DNA of 35,946 nt, taken from an uncultured Eubacteriales bacterium. GTDB taxonomy: Bacteria; Bacillota; Clostridia; Oscillospirales; CAG-272. Where the stretch lies: contig CAKSSY010000010.1 in NCBI GenBank assembly GCA_934489945.1, forward strand, positions 1 through 35,946, in the 5' to 3' direction. Shown here in pieces: positions 7,844 to 15,177 of the stretch (position 1 is the stretch's first letter; each line of letters begins with the position of its first letter). Below the pieces are notes generated by a model. That model was not told the origin of the DNA, did no database searches, and worked only from the letters and a program-made list of their open reading frames with translations. Made by a program: the position numbers and the translations under genes.

Positions 7844-10800
7844 GGCATTTTCTCCTCATCTTTGAATTTTTCCGATGCTTTTAGTTTATCAACTCTGCAG
7901 AACGGTTTCATTTCACAATAGGTGCAAGCAAGAACACCACCATGCGTGTCCGGGCAGGCATCTGCATTGCCGGACTTTATCTCAAGCGCGATCCGGCAAA
8001 TCGTATCATTGAGTTCCTTATGCAGGAGTAAAAAAGTGTCAGGTTCTGTGAGGGCATCCCCTTTGAAGCAGCCGTCACGCGAACTTATTTTGATTCCTGC
8101 GAGAATTTTGGGATCAAGAGATTGACTCATGGCACGAAGAGCCGTCTCGTCGTGACAAAGAATTCCGCTTCTTTTTATATTGTCGGATGCGTTTTTCAAC
8201 GTCATTTCATCGGTGTCCCCGACCTTTCTTGAGAGATTGGGTACAGCCATAGAAAGATATACCGCTCCGGCAGGAGTGAGAACGTCATTTTTTTCACAAC
8301 CGAGAAGTTTTCGGAACTGATCGGAGCGATTGTCGCACACAGCAAACAGATACAGAAGAAGTTGGATACTATATCCTTTTCGGATGTCATCAAGTGAGAA
8401 GGATTTTGCTCCTGTTTTATAATCGACAACACGCACATAGACTTTGCCGTCGGAGCGGTAGGTATCTATGCGGTCAACCTTTCCGCCAAAGGTCACACGG
8501 CTTCCGTCTTTCAAGAGAAGAGAGGGGGCTTCCGCTCCGCAGTTGCTGTTTTCTCCGAATTCAGCTTCATAGAGACGGGACAGGAAGAGGCTGTCCTTTC
8601 TTTCCCGACAAATATTGACGGCAACCAAGGTTGCCAAACGATAAAAGCGGAGAAGAAGATGAACCATACGCCCTTCGGATTCTCTGCCGAGGGGGATAAC
8701 CTTTATACTTTGTTTTGCAATTTCATCATGTATAATCTGTTTGATCTTGTCAAGATCGTGATCTGCATCAATCGTATCTTTTCCGGTGGTTTTCAGAAAT
8801 ATTTCCAGGATTCTGTGAATGAAAACGCCAATGTTTGAGTAGTCAAATGAAGCCTTTTTTGTTTCGCGCAGTTTCAGAACATAACGGCAATAGTAGCTGA
8901 AATGACAGGAAACATATTTTTCAATCTGAGATTGCGTCAACGAGAGGGAATTACCGAACAGAGCCGAGGCGGTTCCTTTTTCCAGACGGCACCTTGCCTC
9001 GGTAACAGAACGGGAAAGCATCGGCAAACGTATAGCAAAGTTCGGATCTGACTCAAGTAACCGATAAAGAGAAGGAAACGCCGCATCGTTTTTTAAAGAA
9101 GGGAGTGCTTCAAAAGCATTTTCTTTATCAAAAATCCGCTCATAGGGAGACAGCCCTTCAAAGGTTTGGACTTTGAGGTATGGCAACAGCTCCGAAACCC
9201 GCCGAAAAGCAATGGAAGGTGCGGCAGTTCCATTCCCGATTTGTTTGTCCCGATAAATCAGTATCAGTTTTTGGGATGGCATTGTCATGGCTCGATAAAT
9301 ATAAAGAAGCTCATTTTGTGCATCTTGCGTTGTTGTACCGGAAAGAGAAATGCCGATATCGGACAGAGTCATACGGTCGTTATCGGAAAATAAACCTTTG
9401 TCACGGACACGCATGGGAAATTCACCCTCACAAACTCCGATTAAAATGGCACAACGGATATTTGTTGTTCGTAACATGGAAGCAGAACCAATCATAACTT
9501 CATCCGCGGCAGTTGGAATCGTACCGATTTCTGTTTTTCCAAGAACAATACGAAGTGCCGTGACGAATTCTTCAAGTTCCATCTCCTCGTCACCCATTGT
9601 GGACACCATATCACCGAGAATTCCGAATATGGCTTTGAAAATTCCCGCTGTTTCAGCGGCTTCCTTTTTTTCTCCGTCCGCAAGAGCACGACTTACGTAT
9701 TCTTTCAATGTTTCGGTTATATTTTGTTTCTTAAGAAACCGATAAATTGCGTTGCAATAAGTGGAGACAGTTTTTGCAGAATCCAACTCCAAGAAAAACT
9801 CCTCAAGAGAAGCTACCAATTTTTTACGTACCGTTTCAGCAGTTTCCAGAATTTTTTTTCCACGTGCCGAAATGGTTTCACTGTAACCGTCCGGATTCAT
9901 TTCCCATGTGCCGTTTGTAAACTGTGATCCTCGGATACGCCATGTTGCGGTATAAGTCTCAAAAATGTCAATTTCATAGGGAGAGAAGCCGCAAAGTCCG
10001 GTTTTTATGTAGGTGATTACATCTTGTCTTCTGTAGTGATAAATTTTGATGGCAAGTGCTGAAAAAATCATGCAAACGAGAGGTTTGGTAGTAAGATCCG
10101 TTTTTTCGGACATGAAAAACGGGATTTTGGATTTTTCCAGTGCCGGTTCCAAAATACCACGGTAGTCGTCGGCGTTTCGTGCAATTACGGCAATCTCGCG
10201 GTAACGGTAACCGTCTTGTACGAGGGAAAGTATTTTCGATGCCACCGCCTCTGCTTCTCCGTAAGCTCCGGAACACCGGATGAGGGAAACCGCACCGCGG
10301 TTTTCCTCGGTAATTTCATTCTCATTTCCCATAGTATCAAAATGCCAAAGCTCGCTGGCAATGCGAGTAAGTTCGGGGGAAGCAAAACGGTGAAATTGAT
10401 TAAGAATGGTAATCCGTTCTTTCCCGGCAGCAAGATGTCGAAGATGAAGAGACGTATCATTCACGCCGGACAGAAAAATGTCATGACAATCAGGTCCGCC
10501 CGATAAAAGGGTTAGAGTTACTTCATCTGCCTGTGCAATCATACATTTCAGAATCCGATATTCCTGTGCAGTGTAGTCAGTGAAAGAATCAACATAAACA
10601 CGGTATCCGTGAAAAAAATTGTGTTTTTCCAGAATCTCGGAAAGTTTTGCCAAATCATCACTGCTGTCGTCAAAGGATTCCCGTACCATGCCATCGTATG
10701 TTGAATAGATTAAAGAAAGATCTTTCAGTTTTCTTGTCAGTGCTTTATCATTTGGCAAGTCTGCGGTTGCCTTTTCCAATCTGACGGGGGAGATATTACA

Positions 10801-11187
10801 GTTTTTCAACTCTCCGATTGTCCCGAGCATTGTTGCAGACAGAGAAGTGTCGCTTGTTGCCTTTCCGTTATATTCCACGAGAAAAGGGGAGAGCGTCCGA
10901 AGTGTCTGCCACATAAAAAGTTCTTTCAATCCGGGGGTGATATAGTGATAAGAAAGTCCGCCGTAAATGCGGAACAGTTTGTTAGCAAGCCGAGTGAAAT
11001 TCACGACTTCAAAAGTGAGCTGGGAGGACGGAGGGAGCAGGTGTGTCATGGTACGCTCAACTTCCACGGTCTGCTGTTCCGGAACAATAAGGATTGCTTT
11101 TCGGTGTTTTTCCGCATCCTCGCGTATTTTTTGTGTCAGCAGAGTCGTTTTTCCCGTACCTGGCAACCCGTAAATCAAATGAACCAT
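7840..11187 (-). CDS. addB: ATP-dependent helicase/deoxyribonuclease subunit B (AddB)
   Basis: The 1115-residue partner of AddA carries Walker A (GLPGTGKTT, residues 7-15), a UvrD-like fold without full helicase motifs, and a C-terminal RecB-family nuclease (VRVVDYKTGAKSF). The AddB [4Fe-4S] cluster ligands are visible: an upstream cysteine in KYVSCHFSYYC just before the nuclease domain and the closing triad C1088-x2-C1091-x5-C1097 (CTYCEMKPFC). In AddAB this subunit degrades the 5' strand and recognises Chi. It is preceded by AAGGAGG 10 bp after the small membrane-protein gene and overlaps addA by 4 nt, so order and coupling match the classical addBA arrangement. Confidence 0.98.
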   Translation of the reverse strand: MVHLIYGLPGTGKTTLLTQKIREDAEKHRKAILIVPEQQTVEVERTMTHLLPPSSQLTFEVVNFTRLANKLFRIYGGLSYHYITPGLKELFMWQTLRTLSPFLVEYNGKATSDTSLSATMLGTIGELKNCNISPVRLEKATADLPNDKALTRKLKDLSLIYSTYDGMVRESFDDSSDDLAKLSEILEKHNFFHGYRVYVDSFTDYTAQEYRILKCMIAQADEVTLTLLSGGPDCHDIFLSGVNDTSLHLRHLAAGKERITILNQFHRFASPELTRIASELWHFDTMGNENEITEENRGAVSLIRCSGAYGEAEAVASKILSLVQDGYRYREIAVIARNADDYRGILEPALEKSKIPFFMSEKTDLTTKPLVCMIFSALAIKIYHYRRQDVITYIKTGLCGFSPYEIDIFETYTATWRIRGSQFTNGTWEMNPDGYSETISARGKKILETAETVRKKLVASLEEFFLELDSAKTVSTYCNAIYRFLKKQNITETLKEYVSRALADGEKKEAAETAGIFKAIFGILGDMVSTMGDEEMELEEFVTALRIVLGKTEIGTIPTAADEVMIGSASMLRTTNIRCAILIGVCEGEFPMRVRDKGLFSDNDRMTLSDIGISLSGTTTQDAQNELLYIYRAMTMPSQKLILIYRDKQIGNGTAAPSIAFRRVSELLPYLKVQTFEGLSPYERIFDKENAFEALPSLKNDAAFPSLYRLLESDPNFAIRLPMLSRSVTEARCRLEKGTASALFGNSLSLTQSQIEKYVSCHFSYYCRYVLKLRETKKASFDYSNIGVFIHRILEIFLKTTGKDTIDADHDLDKIKQIIHDEIAKQSIKVIPLGRESEGRMVHLLLRFYRLATLVAVNICRERKDSLFLSRLYEAEFGENSNCGAEAPSLLLKDGSRVTFGGKVDRIDTYRSDGKVYVRVVDYKTGAKSFSLDDIRKGYSIQLLLYLFAVCDNRSDQFRKLLGCEKNDVLTPAGAVYLSMAVPNLSRKVGDTDEMTLKNASDNIKRSGILCHDETALRAMSQSLDPKILAGIKISSRDGCFKGDALTEPDTFLLLHKELNDTICRIALEIKSGNADACPDTHGGVLACTYCEMKPFCRVDKLKASEKFKDEEKMP

Positions 11188-11196
11188 ATATCCTCC

Positions 11197-11919
11197 TTAA
11201 TAGACAAAGGCAACACTGCCTTCTTTGTTATCGAGTACCCGACGGTAAAGCGAAAAGTAATAATGCCGTCGAAGAATATAAATGTTTTCGGTCTCCTTTC
11301 GTCCGAGAAAATAAAAATTGCCGTGACAAAATCCGCGCCCGGACCAAAAAAAAGGAGAGACAATCAAAACAATGGTATTTTTTCTTGTGGCAATGTCCGA
11401 TAGATTTCCACTCCAGAATCTTCCTTTTCCAAATTCGCCTTCACGTGTTGGAAAGAATACAACAATTTCTTTTGCGTCAAGAAGTCTTTTCATTTTTCGA
11501 TTTTCCACACGGTACAAAGCAATTGCCGAAAACAGAATGCCGAGTGCACCGAGCAAAATGACGGGAAGCAGAATCAAAATTACAAGTGCTGCAAAGAAAA
11601 AAGCAGTGCCGAATTGAACAAGGAGTGTCAGATAGGAAATAGTACGGAAAAGTAAAGATACCAACCGGAAACGACGGAAATAGTTAATTGCCCTCTCCCA
11701 CACAGTATAGACTTGCGTTCGGCGAAGGAGGGAATAGAGATAAGAAAAGTACTCTGGCTTTCCGAGGTGCTCGCTTTGGCGGATACGGTCAGTAAACTCC
11801 TGCGGAAAACCGTTTGCTTTTGGAGTGAAAGCGTCAAGACGTTTTCGGAGTCGCTCATTGATCTTTTTTTCTTTTCTCACCTGACTTTTAAGGAGTCGGA
11901 TTTCTTTTTTCGGATTCAT
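11197..11919 (-). CDS. Conserved membrane protein of unknown function
   Basis: I do not recognise a named family. The 240-residue protein has a strongly basic N-terminus likely to form a short coiled coil (residues ~3-32), a ~50-residue soluble stretch, two adjacent hydrophobic helices (~86-110 and ~112-137) and a ~100-residue C-terminal domain that is basic and aromatic. With both ends charged, an N-in/C-in hairpin topology is likely. The start lies inside the 3' end of queG (32-bp overlap) and the gene ends 9 bp before addB, so it is embedded in the queG-addBA operon. Codon use and GC match the neighbours. Position alone suggests a link to DNA repair or the envelope; no function can be assigned. 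Confidence 0.75.
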   Translation of the reverse strand: MNPKKEIRLLKSQVRKEKKINERLRKRLDAFTPKANGFPQEFTDRIRQSEHLGKPEYFSYLYSLLRRTQVYTVWERAINYFRRFRLVSLLFRTISYLTLLVQFGTAFFFAALVILILLPVILLGALGILFSAIALYRVENRKMKRLLDAKEIVVFFPTREGEFGKGRFWSGNLSDIATRKNTIVLIVSPFFWSGRGFCHGNFYFLGRKETENIYILRRHYYFSLYRRVLDNKEGSVAFVY

Positions 11920-12733
11920 TCTTGTTCTCCCATATCGTGAGATTTCTCAGAATGACATTCCTTCCGCGCCACGAATAAGCACGTTCGGAAAAGGTTTTCT
12001 CGTCCATGGAATTCAGTTGCGAACAGGTGAGCCAGCCAATCGTATTTTCTCTGAAAAAAGAAATTGGTGAGTAGAGACTTCCGTTTGTTTTTGCTTTGTG
12101 AGTATGCGGACAAACGTTTTGACAAATGTCACAGCCCCACACACTTCCATATCGCCATATAGCTTTTTGACACGTTGTATCAAGCTCTCCTTTTTGTTGT
12201 GTAAGTGCGGAGAGACATTCTTCGATTTCACCGCGAAAATAGGGACAAGCCTTTTGGCAGGCACCGCACCCTTCGCAATAACATATTTCCTGCTTAGATA
12301 TATTCAAAACAGCATCCGTAACAATTTCTCCGAGAAACACGAACGAAGAATATTTTTCGGTAATCAGGAGACCGTTTTTCCCGATTATGCCAAGTCCCGC
12401 TTCTGCCGCGACGGCACGTTCATCGATGGGAGAATGGTCAGCAAACAGGGCAAATTTATATTCTGGGAACTCATGTTGAAGCACGGAAAGTGTTTTATCT
12501 GCAAGAAGCCGGACAAAAAAATGATAATCTCTTCCTACAGCATAGGCAGAAAGATTTCTCGGCTTGTCGCAATCCGGTGTGTAGTAAGGAATCGCAAAAA
12601 TCACAACACTTCCGCCCCGGATTCCGACACGATCAAGTAAGTATTGTCGCTTGATTATGCAGTCGCCGAGAGGAAGCACACCGAAGCAATCGATTTGGTT
12701 TTCGAGCAGGAGATTCTTGATTCTTTTCAACAT
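11888..12733 (-). CDS. queG: Epoxyqueuosine reductase (QueG)
   Basis: QueG performs the last step of queuosine synthesis, reducing epoxyqueuosine in tRNA with a cobalamin and two [4Fe-4S] clusters. From the chosen start the protein has 281 residues. It carries the substrate and cobalamin region with the family motif ADHSPIDERAVAAEAGLG-IGKN (D99 matches the catalytic Asp), cluster ligands C153-x2-C156-x2-C159-x3-C163 (CEGCGACQKACP) and the second set C201-x2-C204-x3-C208 (CDICQNVCP). It lacks the C-terminal HEAT repeats of longer QueG proteins, as is common in Clostridia. I chose the ATG at 12733 because GGAG lies 9 bp upstream; the open frame extends to 12826, but that extension has no family similarity. 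It is first in the operon with the membrane protein and addBA. Confidence 0.92.
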   Translation of the reverse strand: MLKRIKNLLLENQIDCFGVLPLGDCIIKRQYLLDRVGIRGGSVVIFAIPYYTPDCDKPRNLSAYAVGRDYHFFVRLLADKTLSVLQHEFPEYKFALFADHSPIDERAVAAEAGLGIIGKNGLLITEKYSSFVFLGEIVTDAVLNISKQEICYCEGCGACQKACPYFRGEIEECLSALTQQKGELDTTCQKAIWRYGSVWGCDICQNVCPHTHKAKTNGSLYSPISFFRENTIGWLTCSQLNSMDEKTFSERAYSWRGRNVILRNLTIWENKNESEKRNPTP

Positions 12734-12840
12734 AGTTTTTGTCTCCATACAGTGAGATATACCCGTTATGACAAACATACAGGAAAGAGGTGTAAAAAAG
12801 CATAGTGTTTCTTTGAACATTTGCACCTGTTTCTGTGATT

Positions 12841-12869
12841 ATTATAGCACATTCGCCCGCAAAAAACAA
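12841..12869 (-). promoter_or_regulatory. SigA-type promoter for queG-addBA operon
   Basis: Read on the minus strand, TTGTTT (12869-12864) and TATAAT (12846-12841) are separated by exactly 17 bp. This puts a start site roughly 100 bp upstream of the queG ATG at 12733. It is the only good promoter seen for the leftward four-gene operon. Confidence 0.75.
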
Positions 12870-12894
12870 TCGTTATCTTCATAGAATTTCAGTA

Positions 12895-12923
12895 TGCGTT
12901 TTGATTTGTTTTCAAAAAACGCA
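12895..12923. promoter_or_regulatory. Inverted repeat between divergent promoters, possible operator
   Basis: TGCGTTTT (12895-12902) and AAAACGCA (12916-12923) are perfect reverse complements around 13 bp. They lie between the -35 boxes of the divergent queG and GH78 promoters, where a repressor or activator of the glycoside hydrolase gene would be expected. There is no T tract beyond the right arm, so a terminator is unlikely. The rest of the gap 12734-13039 holds only the two promoters and the GH78 ribosome binding site. Confidence 0.35.
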
Positions 12924-12939
12924 CAAATTCGGATAACAG

Positions 12940-12968
12940 TTGTGTTTTAATTGATATTATGATATTAT
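12940..12968 (+). promoter_or_regulatory. Promoter for GH78 gene
   Basis: TTGTGT (12940-12945) and TATTAT (12963-12968) are 17 bp apart, ~70 bp upstream of the GH78 start, which has its own GGAGG site. The match is moderate (4/6 and 5/6), consistent with a promoter needing an activator. Confidence 0.5.
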
Positions 12969-13039
12969 TGATTCAATGGACAGGATTTTTTGAATCACGG
13001 TTTGCAAATAACCGAATGTTGTTTTGGAGGAAATATTAA

Positions 13040-15088
13040 ATGAATAAATCACCATTTTCCGCTTCAAAATGGATTGCACCTGATATAGAGGCGGCTTCGC
13101 CAATCATTGTACGGGAATTTTTTGCAAGTTGTTCGGAATCTGCAACGCTGTTTGTTACCGGGCTTGGATATTTTGAGGCACGTCTGAACGGGAAAAAACT
13201 TGGGAGTGAGTTTTTTTCTCCAAATGCGACAGATTATGAACCGCGTCATCTTTCCAACCTCACCTATCCTTGTCAAGATCGTTTTACGCATCGTATTTAT
13301 TATAAAACATTTGATTTGTCCGGGTTGCTCATTGATGGTTGTAATAAGCTCGAAATACAGCTGGGTGGCGGATGGTATGTCCAGAAAGAACGTATTGCCG
13401 AAGGGGAAATGTCATTCGGAGACATCGTGAAATGCATTTATTCACTTGTTTTTCAAAAGCGGACAATTTACTCAGATGGTAGTGAATTGTGGCAAAAAAG
13501 CGAAATTACATATTCTAACTTGTTCATCGGAGAGGTGATAGATCCAACGAAAAAAGGAGATTTTCGTCGTGTGATGATTCTTCCTCCTCCTGATTCTGAA
13601 CTTTGTCCGGAAATAGGAGTTCCCGATCGTATCATTCGTACAATTAAACCGAAAAAGATAGGGGAGCGATTGTATGATGCCGGAGAAAATATCAGTGGAT
13701 ATGTCAGAATAAAAACAAAACCCGGATTTTTCGGAAAGATTATACTTCGATTTGCCGAAGAAATCAAAGATAATGTTCTTGATACATCTTCCTCCGGCGG
13801 ACAATATCAATGTGTTTCCGGCATTCCGCAGATTATGACGGATACATTTGTCTGTGACGGAACCGAACGAATCTTTGAGCCGAAATTCGTTTGGCATTGT
13901 TTCCGTTATTTTGATGTGAGCGGGGATTTTACCGAAGCGGAAGTCATTGTCATTCACTCTGATGTTGCGGTCACATCCGGGTTTGACTCTGACAGTGAGG
14001 GCTGTAACTTTCTGTATAACGCCTATATCCGCACGGAACTTGATAATATGCATGGTAGCTTTCCATCTGATTGTCCTCATCGGGAACGTCTTGGATATAC
14101 CGGTGACGGGCAGATTACAGCTCCTGCCACAATGTTGTTACTTGACAGCCGTGAATTTTATACAAAATGGATTCAGGATATTTTGGATTGTCAGGATCCG
14201 GATACGGGGCACATACAACATACCGCACCGTTTATGGGGGGAGGCGGAGGTCCCGGAGGGTGGGGCTCTTCTGTGATTATCGTTCCGTATTCCTATTGGA
14301 AAATATTTGGCGATATTCGTATTTTGCATAAAACTTATCCGGCAATGAAAAGATGGATCGGGTATCTTGTAGCACATAGTGAAAATTTTCTTGTTGTGCG
14401 TGAAGAAGATGGCGGTTGGTGCCTTGGAGATTGGTGCACTCCCGATAAATTTAAAATTCCGGCTCCGCTTGTAAACAGTTATTATCTTGTTATGACATTA
14501 CGAATGATGCGCGACATTTCTAAAGCACTCGGCGAAAAATATGAGTATAACAGCCTTGAAAGTAATACATTGAATGCTATAAAGAGTCATTATTTTACGG
14601 GAGAATACGATAAATCTCAGGGATATCTTGTATATGGTGCTGCTTTAGGACTTGTCAGCATGGATGAGTGTGCCGAATATTATGATAAGCTTGGACATTT
14701 TGACACCGGATTTTTAGCAACCGATATCCTATGCGAATTGCTTTTCAAAAGCGGTCATGCCGATGTTTTCGGAAAACTTATGGAAAACGAATCCATCGGC
14801 AGTTATCTTTACATGAAACGGAATAACGCCACCACAATTTGGGAAAGATGGCACGGTCGCTCATCGCATTGTCATCCGATGTTTGGCGCACCGGTGCGCC
14901 AATTATTTGAGGGAATTCTCGGAATTCGGCCAATTGATCCCGGATTTGAGAATTATACCGTAAATCCTCAACTTCCGCGCACTATGAATTATGCAAAAGG
15001 ATTTATCACGACTCCGCGCGGTAAACTTACCGTTACGGTCAAACGTGTAGGGAATAAAGTTGAAGTGACAAGTGAGCTTACAGAATAA
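13040..15088 (+). CDS. Alpha-L-rhamnosidase-type glycoside hydrolase (GH78)
   Basis: The 682-residue protein starts at an ATG 7 bp after GGAGG. An N-terminal beta-rich region (residues ~1-200) contains the typical VTGLGYFEARLNGKKLG segment of the GH78 galactose-binding-like domain. A small beta domain and the (alpha/alpha)6 catalytic barrel follow. Catalytic signatures are DCPHRERLGYTGD (344-356, E349 as likely acid) and ATTIWERW (E602 as likely base), then SSHCHPMFG and a C-terminal beta cap. It is shorter than many GH78 enzymes (~900 or more), lacks extra carbohydrate-binding domains and has no signal peptide, so it probably acts in the cytoplasm on imported rhamnosides. The gene is monocistronic, between its own promoter and a strong terminator. 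Exact substrate unknown. Confidence 0.93.
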   Translation: MNKSPFSASKWIAPDIEAASPIIVREFFASCSESATLFVTGLGYFEARLNGKKLGSEFFSPNATDYEPRHLSNLTYPCQDRFTHRIYYKTFDLSGLLIDGCNKLEIQLGGGWYVQKERIAEGEMSFGDIVKCIYSLVFQKRTIYSDGSELWQKSEITYSNLFIGEVIDPTKKGDFRRVMILPPPDSELCPEIGVPDRIIRTIKPKKIGERLYDAGENISGYVRIKTKPGFFGKIILRFAEEIKDNVLDTSSSGGQYQCVSGIPQIMTDTFVCDGTERIFEPKFVWHCFRYFDVSGDFTEAEVIVIHSDVAVTSGFDSDSEGCNFLYNAYIRTELDNMHGSFPSDCPHRERLGYTGDGQITAPATMLLLDSREFYTKWIQDILDCQDPDTGHIQHTAPFMGGGGGPGGWGSSVIIVPYSYWKIFGDIRILHKTYPAMKRWIGYLVAHSENFLVVREEDGGWCLGDWCTPDKFKIPAPLVNSYYLVMTLRMMRDISKALGEKYEYNSLESNTLNAIKSHYFTGEYDKSQGYLVYGAALGLVSMDECAEYYDKLGHFDTGFLATDILCELLFKSGHADVFGKLMENESIGSYLYMKRNNATTIWERWHGRSSHCHPMFGAPVRQLFEGILGIRPIDPGFENYTVNPQLPRTMNYAKGFITTPRGKLTVTVKRVGNKVEVTSELTE

Positions 15089-15121
15089 ACAAGTCCATCC
15101 GGAATGATGCAAATTTTCAGA

Positions 15122-15166
15122 AAAAACACTGCACCTCACGGCAAAGCCGTGAGGTGCAGTGTTTTT
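15122..15166. terminator. Perfect two-way terminator between GH78 and the Ca-ATPase gene
   Basis: Bases 15122-15142 and 15146-15166 are exact reverse complements (21-bp arms) with a 3-nt AAA loop. The stem core CACTGCACCTCACGGC is GC-rich and flanked by five As on the left and five Ts on the right, so it terminates in both directions. It lies 33 bp after the GH78 stop and 11 bp after the convergent ATPase stop. Confidence 0.93.
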
Positions 15167-15177
15167 AGCATATTAAA

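Noticed and set aside
12734..12826. QueG N-terminal extension
   Set aside because: Cys- and Phe-rich residues unlike the family; GGAG precedes ATG 12733, which aligns with normal QueG starts.
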